Of a DNA stretch of 64,000 nucleotides, positions 1-9,063 are shown piece by piece. The stretch is taken from positions 7,554,501 to 7,618,500 of the forward strand of contig NZ_CP020555.1 in assembly GCF_002080455.1 (NCBI RefSeq), written 5' to 3'. The notes beneath the pieces are model-generated. The model saw nothing but the letters and a program-made list of their open reading frames with translations. It searched no databases and was not told the DNA's origin. Origin of the DNA: Streptomyces sp. Sge12 (GTDB taxonomy: Bacteria > Actinomycetota > Actinomycetes > Streptomycetales > Streptomycetaceae). Position numbers and translations under genes: made by a program. Position 1 is the stretch's first letter. Every line of letters begins with the position of its first letter.

Positions 1-1
1 G

Positions 2-244
2 CAGACCAGCTGGTGCCCGACGGAATGCGACCTCTACTGCAGCAACGATTGCGAGGGAGCCTGGAACTCGATGCAATGCCGGAGGAAGTGCGACAAGGAC
101 TGCATGAACAACTGCCTCTTCGTACCGTGCTGCACCAGAGAAGAAAAATGCGACTACGGTGTGCATCGCGTGCGCGAGTCCTGTCGGCTCAGCTACTGGG
201 AACGCACCCGCACCTCGGACTGGAAGGCCACCGGGTGGTGCTGA
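2..244 (+). CDS. Cysteine-array protein, C-terminal part (5' end outside window)
   Basis: Open frame entering from the left edge; 80 residues are visible before TGA. About thirteen are cysteines in a strict pattern: C-x3-C-x3-C-x3-C, eight residues, then C-x3-C-x3-C-x3-C, followed by a CC pair and three scattered Cys. An i/i+4/i+8/i+12 series puts all Cys on one helix face, so two helices could zip together by disulfides (a lengthened alpha-hairpinin-like fold) or bind metal. Third codon positions are mostly G/C, which supports coding over the overlapping frame. It converges on the large gene at 318. Function unknown; I recognise no family. Any signal peptide would lie outside the window. Confidence 0.7.
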   Translation, partial: QTSWCPTECDLYCSNDCEGAWNSMQCRRKCDKDCMNNCLFVPCCTREEKCDYGVHRVRESCRLSYWERTRTSDWKATGWC

Positions 245-246
245 TT

Positions 247-293
247 CATACGTCGATGCCGGGTGGCACATGTCCACCCGGCATCGACGTATG
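247..293. terminator. Perfect 20-bp inverted repeat, bidirectional terminator
   Basis: Arms 247-266 and 274-293 are exact reverse complements with a 7-nt loop. It sits between the convergent ends of the cysteine-array gene (stop at 244) and the 1322-aa gene (stop at 318). There is no clear U tract, as is common in actinomycetes. Confidence 0.85.
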
Positions 294-317
294 ACGGTCA
301 CCGGCCGAGAAGAGATG

Positions 318-3300
318 TCAGAGGGTGAACGTATCCAGGTAGGACACCCGCTGGATCAGCCCCCGCGCACCGCTGCGGACTTCTTCGACTTCCTGGACCA
401 GCAGACGCTGCGGACGCCCCTCGGACGGTGCGCCCAGCAGTGTCAGCCTGCCCTCCCAGCGGGCGATCGGACCGGTCGAGGTGAGTGGCAGCGTCACTGT
501 CGCCTCGGGGATGTCGAGGGTGATCCATTGCGCGGGGTCGTCGATCGAACCGGTTTGCCGGATCTGGAGCCTGACGGTCATCCGCGTGGCCAGACCGCCC
601 GCGCCCGGCGGCGGCAGCGGGCCGGTGACCACCACGGTCGCGTCCTTGCCGACCACGGACACCGATGCCTGCCTGCGGGCCGGGAGCTGGACGAACCCCG
701 CGTCGACCCCGGCCGAGAGCCTCAGGTCCTGCGGTGAGAGCAGCGCGTTGTGCTGCAGGCGTGCCACCCGCAGCCGTACGAAGGGCTGGTAGACGTTCTG
801 CGCCTGGAAGCGGACATCCGCGTACCACAGCCGGCGCTCTTCGTCGTACTTCACCGGGTAGCCCATCGCATGGCCCTGGGGCACCGTCTCGTCGACGGCG
901 CCGAGCAGGTCGACGGGCCGCGGGTAGGCGATCACCGGGGCGGAGCCCGGCTGGCGGATGGGGTCGCGGCCCCACATGGTGGCCCATTTCGCGGACGCTG
1001 CGTCGGGGAGATCGGTCGGCCCGAGGACGCGGACGGCCAGCATCTCCCCCTCGCCCGAGGCGTACCAGGGCCGTTGCAGATAGACCCGGACCATACCGTC
1101 GAGCCGCGTGCTCGTCTGGGCCGAGCCGGCCGTCCCGCGCTCCCACTGGAAGGCGGGGACCACCGAGTGCACCGCGGGCGCCGGCGGCCGCGCGGTTGCC
1201 GGGACGTGGCGGGTGACGGTGGTCCCGGCCCGCGTCACCGGGGGAGTGGTGAAGGAGACCAGGACCTCGGTGCCGTCCGGAATGGCACTGGCGTCGAGGC
1301 GCGCGACCGTGCCGTGCGCGTCGTCCACGACGAAGTCGCGGCCGAAGGTGTACGTCACCCCGGGGTCGGCGGGGGTACCGGCGGCCGTGACCGCGGCGGC
1401 GGGGGCCGCCCGCACGACGACGGTGCCGGGGACGAACGCGGAGGCCACCGGCTCCGGGTTCCTGCCGATGAGCCGTACCTTGCGCGACTGGGTGAAGTAC
1501 GAGACGAACCTCGACACGCCCACGGGGGTGAACCGGATCGCGCGGTGGCGGGTGTCGCCCACGTCGTGGCGCGCTTCGAAGGGCACGGTCACGGTACCCG
1601 CACGGACGGCCGGGTCGTCCTCGTCGCCCGCCGCCGGGCGGTGGGCGCGGTCGGCGCGTACGGCCTCGTCGCCCTGGCGCAGGACCGCCCGAGCGGAGGG
1701 CTCGGCGGCCGGTTTGGCCTGCGTCGGGTCGTCGACGTACTCGGTCCATGCGGCCTCCGTGTGCACGGACAGCGTCGAGGCCTCATGGATGCTCATCGCC
1801 GGGGCCTTGAGGACGTAGGCGGTCTCACCGGGGCCGCGCTCGATGCTCATCTCCCCGAACTCGGGACCGGTGACGGGGCAGCGGACCGCGTGGATCAGAC
1901 GCAGCTCCGTCGTGGGCGTGAGCTGGGCGAGCAGCCCGGCGGCGACCCGGGCACGCAGTTCGTCGAGTTCTTCGTCCGGGCGGCCCTCGGATTCGGTGAA
2001 CCACCGCCACAACGCCATCAGGTCCTCGTCGCCCCGTTTCAGCATGCTGCTCAGCAGCACGGTGTGGGTGGCGGCGGGGGGCACCGTCACGCGGATCACC
2101 CGTCCGGCGGAGTCGAAGACGGGGATCTGCGCGGCGCCTCCGATGGCGCCGGGCACCACGACGAGCCGCAGCGGGAAGCGTTCGTGCCATCCGCTGCCCT
2201 GAGGCCAGGAGGCGAGGAGTTCCGGCATCCCGGGCAGCCCGTGCAGTGCCGCTCCGCTCGACATGGGGTCGGATCCCCACGTCAGCTGCATGGTGTCGGT
2301 GTCCTTGTACGGGGTGCCTCCGGCGCCAAGGTCGAGCGTGCCCTCGACACGGCCGTCGTCGAGGCGGGCGAGCAGTGCGTACACGGCCGGGTCGAGCCGG
2401 TGTTCGCGGGGCACGTCGAGAACTCCGTGGCGTTCCAGCAGCTGCACGCTGGCCTTGGGGGCCAGCAGGTGCCGTTCGCAGGTGGGGCCGACCACGGGGG
2501 CGGCGGCGTTCGAGTTGTCCGTACGGACCACGAGCACCGTCAGGGATTCCCCGGGGGTGACCGGCCGGCGGGGCACGAGCACGGGTGCGGGCACGGGCTC
2601 GTAGCGCGAGTAGCGCAGCGGGGGGCTGGCCGGCTCGCCGGCCGTCGGCTGGGCCTTGAAGGGCACGCTGCGGCCCGCGAGGTCGACCAGGCGGGCCCGG
2701 AAGCGGTAGGTGCGGCCGTAGCGCAGGGACGGCAGCGTCCCGGGCGCGGCCTGCACGGTCGTGGAGAAGGGCAGGGTGGCATCGGGTGCGGGGCCCGGCT
2801 CCTGGAGGTGCTCCGAGGGGTCGATCATCTTGCCGGTGAGTGCGGCCACCATGCTCCAGCCGCCCCAGTGGAACAGGGACTGATGCAGCCGGGACACGGG
2901 GTTCCCGGCGGCGTCGACGCCCCGGGTCAGGCCGTCGCTGACGGTGCCCTCGTCGTCGATGGGCAGCGCTCCGGCGTAACCCTGCACGCTGTAGCGGCCC
3001 GTGCGGCGGCACAGGGGGTACCAGCGGCCGGAGCCCTGGTCGAAGACGTCCACCCGGTAGCCCTGGAGCACGTTGTCGGCGTGGAGGATGATCGCTTCGC
3101 CGGGCTTGAGGGCAGACTCCAGGTCCTTGTCCATCGCAAGGGCCTCGCGCAGCTGGGTGCGGAAGGCGATCTGGCGGTCGCTCTCGACCACGAAGATCCC
3201 GTCGGAGCGCAGGGCAGGCGCGAGCAGGCGTGGTGCCTCGCGGTTCCTCGGCAGGTCGGCCAGCATGGCGGCGTACGACTGGAGGCCGAGCGCCGCCGCG

Positions 3301-4286
3301 TCGATGTCGACGTCGACCACCTCGTACTTGGCGGTGTCGTCGAGCGGCAGGTACAGCGCGGCCTCGGCTCCGCTCTTCCGAGCCAGCAGGAGCCGGCCCT
3401 GGCGCAGGACGCAGCGGGTGAAGGGCTGGTCGATCCTGACGGCCGGATGCTGCAGCGGCACGGCCTGGATTTCGGTCGGCTTTCCTTCCGCCAGCTCCTC
3501 AGGCAGTGGCACCGTCACGCGTCGCACGAGTCCGAGCTGTTCCAACAGTCCCGGGTGGTCGGCCAGGGCTGCCAGGAGGCCGTGGAAGTCCCGCTCGGGC
3601 GTCTTGAGTTCCGCGGACTCCTCGTCCCCCGCCTCGCGGGGCGGAAGGGTGAGCGGTTCGTGGAAGCCGGCGAGGCGCATCCAGCCGTACGGGTCGTCCT
3701 GGAAGTCGTCGGGCAGTACGCCTTCGCGGATCAACGACGCGTGGGCGTCGGCTGCGCGCGCGGGATCGTCCGCGCCGACCAGGCGGACGAGACGGTCGAC
3801 GGAGGTCCATCCGTCGGCGCCGCCCGAATGCTCTCCTCCCAAGGACGCGACGGGCAGGACCTCGGGGTACGGGCTGTCCGAGAGGGGGAAGAGGCGGCCG
3901 TACTCCTCTCGCAGGGACTCCAGCACGAGGTGGGCGGGGTAGGACTCCAACGGGTGCGCCGCCACGGTGCGGTCGAAAACGAAGGGCTTGACCTGGGAAG
4001 CTGCGAAGATCTTCCCCCACAGGGAGGGCTGGGCGACCGGTTGGACCGTGGCCGGCATGGTCCTCACCGCGCCACCCTCCAACCGGAATTTGACATTCAA
4101 ACTGAAGGGGAAGCCTGGCCAGGCCTTGGCGTTGGAAAAGCCCGTCAGGGGGACGAGGCTGCCGGCCGAGGCCTGGTCGTCGGTGAGCTGAAGTCCGAAC
4201 ATGAGGGAAAGGCGGGCCAGCCCGTCGCCGGCGGCCGGAGCCGCCGGGTCCGGCAGCAGGGTCCACACCACGGTTTCCTGTTTCAT
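318..4286 (-). CDS. Giant protein of unknown function (1322 aa)
   Basis: Second gene of a two-gene unit: its ATG lies 2 nt after the TAG of the 994-aa gene, with a GGAG-type RBS inside that gene, so translation is probably coupled. No signal peptide, lipobox or clear membrane segment is seen. The sequence is beta-rich, with fibronectin/Ig-like stretches (for example around residues 545-570, a Tyr-x-Phe-x-Ala-x-Leu pattern followed by DLAGRS), an Ala/Glu/Arg-rich linker near residue 870, and a C-terminal segment with alternating hydrophobic residues. I do not recognise a catalytic motif. Codon use is typical of the host. The long opposite-strand frame here is a GC-skew shadow. Confidence 0.9.
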   Translation of the reverse strand: MKQETVVWTLLPDPAAPAAGDGLARLSLMFGLQLTDDQASAGSLVPLTGFSNAKAWPGFPFSLNVKFRLEGGAVRTMPATVQPVAQPSLWGKIFAASQVKPFVFDRTVAAHPLESYPAHLVLESLREEYGRLFPLSDSPYPEVLPVASLGGEHSGGADGWTSVDRLVRLVGADDPARAADAHASLIREGVLPDDFQDDPYGWMRLAGFHEPLTLPPREAGDEESAELKTPERDFHGLLAALADHPGLLEQLGLVRRVTVPLPEELAEGKPTEIQAVPLQHPAVRIDQPFTRCVLRQGRLLLARKSGAEAALYLPLDDTAKYEVVDVDIDAAALGLQSYAAMLADLPRNREAPRLLAPALRSDGIFVVESDRQIAFRTQLREALAMDKDLESALKPGEAIILHADNVLQGYRVDVFDQGSGRWYPLCRRTGRYSVQGYAGALPIDDEGTVSDGLTRGVDAAGNPVSRLHQSLFHWGGWSMVAALTGKMIDPSEHLQEPGPAPDATLPFSTTVQAAPGTLPSLRYGRTYRFRARLVDLAGRSVPFKAQPTAGEPASPPLRYSRYEPVPAPVLVPRRPVTPGESLTVLVVRTDNSNAAAPVVGPTCERHLLAPKASVQLLERHGVLDVPREHRLDPAVYALLARLDDGRVEGTLDLGAGGTPYKDTDTMQLTWGSDPMSSGAALHGLPGMPELLASWPQGSGWHERFPLRLVVVPGAIGGAAQIPVFDSAGRVIRVTVPPAATHTVLLSSMLKRGDEDLMALWRWFTESEGRPDEELDELRARVAAGLLAQLTPTTELRLIHAVRCPVTGPEFGEMSIERGPGETAYVLKAPAMSIHEASTLSVHTEAAWTEYVDDPTQAKPAAEPSARAVLRQGDEAVRADRAHRPAAGDEDDPAVRAGTVTVPFEARHDVGDTRHRAIRFTPVGVSRFVSYFTQSRKVRLIGRNPEPVASAFVPGTVVVRAAPAAAVTAAGTPADPGVTYTFGRDFVVDDAHGTVARLDASAIPDGTEVLVSFTTPPVTRAGTTVTRHVPATARPPAPAVHSVVPAFQWERGTAGSAQTSTRLDGMVRVYLQRPWYASGEGEMLAVRVLGPTDLPDAASAKWATMWGRDPIRQPGSAPVIAYPRPVDLLGAVDETVPQGHAMGYPVKYDEERRLWYADVRFQAQNVYQPFVRLRVARLQHNALLSPQDLRLSAGVDAGFVQLPARRQASVSVVGKDATVVVTGPLPPPGAGGLATRMTVRLQIRQTGSIDDPAQWITLDIPEATVTLPLTSTGPIARWEGRLTLLGAPSEGRPQRLLVQEVEEVRSGARGLIQRVSYLDTFTL

Positions 4287-4288
4287 GG

Positions 4289-7273
4289 CTACTCCATCGG
4301 CGCGAATGCGGCGCAGCGGTCCCGCCAGGGCTGAGCCGTGGGGAACGCCTGGGCGAAGGACGGATCGTTGCCGCCCGAGAAGGAGCGTTCGAGTTTCATC
4401 GTCACCGACTCCGAGAAGAAGGCCACCCGTACCCGGACGGTCACGGAGGCATAGCCGTACAGGGTCTTGGGCGGCTGGAACGTGAGACCGAGGAAGAACT
4501 CGACCGAGATGTTGACGATGCCGAGGATGTCCAGCTCACCGTAGGCCCGCAGGAAGCCCGTAATGGACGATCCCTTCTTGTCCAGCCGGAGGTACACGCC
4601 GGCGGTCACGCTCACGGAGCCGCTGGCGACCCCGAGGTTGAGCGCGACGGCGGCACCGAACTCCACCTGTCCCTCCAGCCTGACGACCTCGCTGGTGTTG
4701 ACGGTCAGGGCCAGGAAGCCGCCGCCGCCGAACAGGGAGACGGTGGCCAGGAAGGGGTGCTCGCGCGAGGACACCGCGAAGGTGGCCTCCACGGGGTCGC
4801 CGTTGAAGGGCAGCCGCACCGAGGCGGACAGGGCCAGGTTCTGGAGCAAGAACACACCCATGGCCACGCTGGGCACGGCGAGGGTGTAGCCGACGTCGAT
4901 CCCGTCGCTGTCGACGTTGATGCGCGGACCGTTCGCGATCGACGGCAGGTACTGGCGCAGCTCGTCGAGGAACTTCAGCTGGCCGGAGAACCCCACCTTG
5001 CCGACCTTCACGTCCAGCGAGGTCGTGGTGCCGGACTTGCTGGTGAACGCGATGCGCTGGAATTCCACGTCGAGCACATCCGCGAACGACAGCGTGAACC
5101 GGCTCAGCTCTCCGCGTACCTCGGTGACCGGTGGACCGCTCCCGTCGAGGTTCATCAGCCCGACGCAGCGCAGGTCCAGTGCCGTGTCGGCTGTGGTCTT
5201 GAGCGGACCCTCCCGGGTGGGCGTCAGCTTGGGGTGCCAGGTGAGCGTGGTCTCCACCGCGTGCGGTGGCTTGTACTGCCGCCGCAGCACCTTGGTGACC
5301 ATGCGGGGGACGTCCGTGCCGTCGCCCGCTCCGGCCGGAGGCATGGATACGGAGGGCACCAGCTTCGTCAGGTCGACGAAGCCGAGGAGCCTGGTCGGGC
5401 ACGGCAGCGGCGGTCCGGATGCGGGCGGATCCGGGGGCGGGGTGAAGAAGGCGGCCGGGTCGAACGTGCCGCTCTTGAACTTCACCAGGTCGCCACCGAT
5501 CAGACCGGTGGCGCTCGACAGTCCCGTGACCTTGAGGTCCAGCTTGGCGATCCCGCCGGACGCGGTGACGGGCGGGGCGACGGGGACCGGTGTCTTCAGC
5601 TGTGCGTAGACCTGCCGGCTGGCTGTCAGACCGTGCTGTACGTACGTCTTGTCGAGCAGCAGGGTGTGGACGGCAGCCCTGGCCGCAACGTCCTCCCGTA
5701 CCGCATCGTCCTCCTCTGCCGCATCGTCCTCCCGTACCGCATCGACCTTCCGTGCCGCGCCGTCGTCCCCCGTCGCGCCGCGCTCGGCGACGGAGTCCAG
5801 GGAGGGGATCCGCGCGTCCACCGAGAGCAGCTCGGGGAGCGCCGCGAGCCGCCCGGCCTTCTCCAGGTCCGCCTGGGAGGCGCTCGACCGCACCGCTCCG
5901 ATGCGCAGGACCGCGACGTCCACCGTGGTCGATTCAGGATCCGCTCCGGTCGCGGGCGCCAGTTCCAGGCGGCCGGCGGCCGGCAGGTCGGTCTTCTCCG
6001 CCTGAGTGTTGAACGCGGCCAGAGCCGCGGACAAGTCGCCGTGGGCCCTGTCCCCGTTCACGAACACCAGCGGCGCTGTGAAGGCGACGAGGTGCCCCCG
6101 CAGGTCTTCGGCCGTCAGGCTGAACCGCAGCCGTCCGTCGGCCGCCCCGGGGCCCCGTACCCAGAACCCGACGTCCGTCAGGGGATCGGTGGCGTCGATG
6201 ACGTCGGCGCTCAGCGGCCCGTTGAGCCGTACCCGCACGAACGGGAAGCCGCGGCGCCCGTTGGGGAGAGCTGCGACGTCCTGGTACGTGACGTCGGGTT
6301 GCAGCACGGTCAGGACGCTGGTGCGGACGAGACCATGATCGAGCCGCCGCTCGGTCTGCGTGGTGATCAGCGCGGGGAAGCCGAAGGGCAGGAGGTAGCC
6401 GCGCTTGAGCACGTTCACCGTGCTGTCCCGGCCGCCGACGGACTCGTGGCGGTACATGATCACGGTGGTGCTCGCCAGGCCCAGCCAGTTGCCCGTCAGG
6501 TCGACGTTCGCACCGAGCGGGCTGAACGTCAGGTCCTGGGCCAGCGCGGGCCGCCCTGCCATCGACGCTCCGATGGCACGGCGGTCACCCGCGGAGAGGG
6601 AGCTCATGAACCCTTCGGTGTCGTTGACGACCTCGGCCGGCTTGACCGGCACCGGCAGCCGGGACGGGGTCCCGGGAGGGCCGGACGCGGCGGGCGGGAG
6701 GGCGAGGCGCGTGTGCCAGATTCCGACCGCACCGGTCGGGCCGGTGACCGGCTCGGTCGCGTGCAGCCACACCACTTGTGCGGGGGTCTCCGGAGTCAGC
6801 CCGAGGCCCCATACGCACTCCAGACGTGCCGAGTCCGTCGCCAGTCCTGCCCAGTTCAGCAGCCCTGCGGCGGTGAACGGGATCGACGCACCGGGCGGCA
6901 CTCTGAACGAGAGGTCGCTCAGGGCGGCGAACCACGCCTGCTTGACTGCGGTCGACGGGCTTGCCGACGGGGTGGCCTCCTCCAGCGTCGCCTGTGGCGG
7001 CATCCGGACGTGGAGGAAGCCCGGCTGGGTGGCGGACTTCGTCACCAGGCGCTGCTGCGCACCCAAACCGGTGCGCAGCAGGTCCCCGAAACGAAACTCG
7101 AGCATGAGCATGTCCTCGCGGCGCAGCAGCGTCACGACGATGCCACCCATGTCCATGTCTCGGGTCAGCCCGGCGGCATCCAACTCCTCGACCGTCTGGA
7201 ACCCGGACGGGCCGAGGCCCACGCCCGGTCCCGACTCGGGCGGCGGTTGATCAGGGTTTTCATACGGGTTCAT
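4289..7273 (-). CDS. Large protein of unknown function (994 aa), first gene of pair
   Basis: Start chosen at the ATG at 7273 (N-terminus MNPYENPDQ) because a GAGGGGAG RBS sits 5-8 nt upstream; an upstream in-frame start would add 24 unlikely residues. No signal peptide. Acidic, repetitive linker near residues 505-530. The last 250 residues are Gly/Val-rich beta strands (GGGGF, FGAAVALNLGVASG, ITGFLRAYGELDILG), resembling the C-terminus of a family of very large bacterial proteins that I recall as DUF6603; this is memory only and unverified. Cotranscribed with the 1322-aa gene. The two proteins probably work together, possibly as a structural or surface assembly, but nothing in the sequence proves a role. 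Confidence 0.88.
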   Translation of the reverse strand: MNPYENPDQPPPESGPGVGLGPSGFQTVEELDAAGLTRDMDMGGIVVTLLRREDMLMLEFRFGDLLRTGLGAQQRLVTKSATQPGFLHVRMPPQATLEEATPSASPSTAVKQAWFAALSDLSFRVPPGASIPFTAAGLLNWAGLATDSARLECVWGLGLTPETPAQVVWLHATEPVTGPTGAVGIWHTRLALPPAASGPPGTPSRLPVPVKPAEVVNDTEGFMSSLSAGDRRAIGASMAGRPALAQDLTFSPLGANVDLTGNWLGLASTTVIMYRHESVGGRDSTVNVLKRGYLLPFGFPALITTQTERRLDHGLVRTSVLTVLQPDVTYQDVAALPNGRRGFPFVRVRLNGPLSADVIDATDPLTDVGFWVRGPGAADGRLRFSLTAEDLRGHLVAFTAPLVFVNGDRAHGDLSAALAAFNTQAEKTDLPAAGRLELAPATGADPESTTVDVAVLRIGAVRSSASQADLEKAGRLAALPELLSVDARIPSLDSVAERGATGDDGAARKVDAVREDDAAEEDDAVREDVAARAAVHTLLLDKTYVQHGLTASRQVYAQLKTPVPVAPPVTASGGIAKLDLKVTGLSSATGLIGGDLVKFKSGTFDPAAFFTPPPDPPASGPPLPCPTRLLGFVDLTKLVPSVSMPPAGAGDGTDVPRMVTKVLRRQYKPPHAVETTLTWHPKLTPTREGPLKTTADTALDLRCVGLMNLDGSGPPVTEVRGELSRFTLSFADVLDVEFQRIAFTSKSGTTTSLDVKVGKVGFSGQLKFLDELRQYLPSIANGPRINVDSDGIDVGYTLAVPSVAMGVFLLQNLALSASVRLPFNGDPVEATFAVSSREHPFLATVSLFGGGGFLALTVNTSEVVRLEGQVEFGAAVALNLGVASGSVSVTAGVYLRLDKKGSSITGFLRAYGELDILGIVNISVEFFLGLTFQPPKTLYGYASVTVRVRVAFFSESVTMKLERSFSGGNDPSFAQAFPTAQPWRDRCAAFAPME
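5689..5760. repeat. Four tandem 18-bp units inside the 994-aa gene
   Basis: Units at 5689, 5707, 5725 and 5743 are identical or nearly so. They encode a repeated Asp/Glu/Ala/Val-Arg hexapeptide, an acidic linker in the middle of the protein. The unit is a multiple of three, so copy-number change keeps the frame. Confidence 0.8.
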
Positions 7274-7535
7274 GTCCGCTCCCCTCGGAAGTGCGCGGGG
7301 GCGCGGCGCGGCGGACGCGCACCGCACGCCACGGATGTTTTGCACGTTAGGCGGGGGCCGTCACTCCCGCGTCATCGCCTCCGTCACCGGTGCGGCCGCC
7401 GTCGGCGGGCAGGCATACCGCAGAACGGCGTCGTCCCGGATCGGAGTTTCGGGCCCGAACGGCGGAACTGAGCCTGCTGGGGCAGTTGCGGGACACGGCC
7501 CGCAGGCGTGACCGTGGTGGGGCGTCGAGTTCGGG

Positions 7536-8324
7536 CTAGCTGTACAGGTCCTCGGCTCCGGTTATGTCGTCCTGGGTCAGCTTCCGGCGCAAGGTGTTCG
7601 AACTGAGGGTAGAGAACATCACCGCGTTGGGCTCGGTGGAGTGTTCCAGGCCGATGATGTGTCCGATCTCATGCAGGGCAACCGACTCCACGTCGTGAGC
7701 GCCGGGCTGCGCGCCTATGGCCCAGAATTGTTCTCCGTTGTCGAAGTGCAACGGCTGAGGCAATCCGGGATCCAACAACTCACAATCGGGCGGGAAGTCG
7801 GCATGCGCCACCGTCTTGCCCGTCATGTCGTAGTCCGGATCTCTCGTGGGGCGCCACCCGACCATGATGTCCGGGCTGTCCGTCGGGTGAACCTCGTAGA
7901 AGCTCGGGGGGGTGTGGATCTCCCAGGTCTCGAATGCGCTGCGAACCGCCACGAACTCGCTGTCCCCGGGAGTGTCCGAGGTTCCCGAGTCGAAGGCGTA
8001 CGTCAGATCGGTTCGATCCCAGGGGCAGTTCTTGTCCCACTCGATCCCCAGAGGGTCGGGCATGGCGCACCTGGCAGTGGTCATCTGGGCACGTGTCGCT
8101 TCGTCGAACTCGTACGTGATCCGTATGGCATGTTGCTGCTGGTACCTGCCGAGGGCCGACGAAACTTCGTCGGTGAGCACGCCGCGACAGGTGTGGTCCT
8201 GGCGAAGGTAGCCGAACAGCTGCAGAAAGCTTTCGACCCTCTTGAAAGCCGGGATCTTTTCTCCGTTCCTGACGGTGTCGACCAGTGCGATACCGAAGAA
8301 CGCTTCTCCTGGAGTTCCGTTCAT
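7536..8324 (-). CDS. Matrixin (M10-type) zinc metalloprotease with prodomain
   Basis: 262 aa from the ATG at 8324 (start uncertain; weak RBS, no better one nearby). Residues about 25-80 look like a peptidoglycan-binding-type helical prodomain, as in matrix metalloprotease zymogens. Residues 84-90 read ARCAMPD, close to the PRCGxPD cysteine switch, with Cys86 as the expected zinc ligand in the latent form. The catalytic site is HEIGHIIGLEH (His218, Glu219, His222, His228) and VMF is the likely Met-turn; HADFPP and LHFDNGE resemble the structural zinc/calcium loop. No signal peptide is visible from either possible start, which is odd for this family. It lies 262 bp upstream of the giant gene pair on the same strand. 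Confidence 0.88.
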   Translation of the reverse strand: MNGTPGEAFFGIALVDTVRNGEKIPAFKRVESFLQLFGYLRQDHTCRGVLTDEVSSALGRYQQQHAIRITYEFDEATRAQMTTARCAMPDPLGIEWDKNCPWDRTDLTYAFDSGTSDTPGDSEFVAVRSAFETWEIHTPPSFYEVHPTDSPDIMVGWRPTRDPDYDMTGKTVAHADFPPDCELLDPGLPQPLHFDNGEQFWAIGAQPGAHDVESVALHEIGHIIGLEHSTEPNAVMFSTLSSNTLRRKLTQDDITGAEDLYS

Positions 8325-9063
8325 TGATGCCGCCCCATATATGAGAGCAAATGCTGACGGCCGCACCTCAGCGGCCTTGCGGCTGCTGTACGACCAACGG
8401 CGGCAGCACGCGAGGGGTGTGCTGCGTTCCTCGTGATTGCAGAAACGAGGAGTAGGCGGAGTCTCTGCTGTCCAGGCTACTGCGTCTCGGGACTCGGGCG
8501 TCCAGTGAGTCTGTCCGCTCGGATGCGCTCCCGCGGCCGCCGAGTTGGGCACAGGACATGCCAGGGCTGCGGCCCGTCATCCCGCCGAGCCGGCTTCGGG
8601 GGCCGCCGATGCGGTGAGTGCCGAGCAACGCGCGTCACCGCGTCGTCATCGCGTCGTCATCGTCCCGGCGGCTCCCGTGAGCAGGCGTGGGCCGCCTCTG
8701 CCGTACCTCTCCTGGACCGGCTCATCGGGGAACGCCGAGCCGGAAGAGTGGAGTTGCGGGCTCAGGACACGGAACTGAGACTGATTTGTATACGCCCCGG
8801 CACGGTCTTGCGCCATGTTCTGCATCGCCGACGAGACCACGATCGGCACCGGCCGAAGGAACGGCATCTTCCATGACGGAATGCTGCTCGAGATCTGGTC
8901 GCCCAGGAAAGCAAGGCGAGGACAAGCAGGTCGTCGGGCCAAGCTGACGATGTGGGCCGAGGATGTGACGGGCCGGAAGGCAGCCCTTGGACGATCTCTT
9001 GCAGGTTGAGAGAGGAAGGAGTCGTTTTCACGTCGCAGCACCAGCACGAGAAGGAGGAATGAG
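8325..9063. other. Intergenic, no convincing gene (739 bp)
   Basis: Short frames exist on both strands but none has a good RBS plus consistent codon bias. A 64-codon frame at 8815 on the plus strand has high GC3 for its first 30 codons and then loses it; it could be a remnant. Promoters for the divergent genes at 8324 and 9064 must lie here. Confidence 0.5.

Noticed and set aside
750..4334. 1194-codon plus-strand frame opposite the giant gene
   Set aside because: Antisense shadow of the high-GC3 gene at 318-4286: composition dominated by Gly/Arg/Val/His, no RBS, no domain.
4757..7471. 904-codon plus-strand frame opposite the 994-aa gene
   Set aside because: Same shadow effect; the minus-strand gene has the RBS, coupling and sensible protein.
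8815..9009. 64-codon plus-strand frame MFCIADETTIG...
   Set aside because: Only the first 30 codons show codon bias and there is no RBS; too weak for a gene call.
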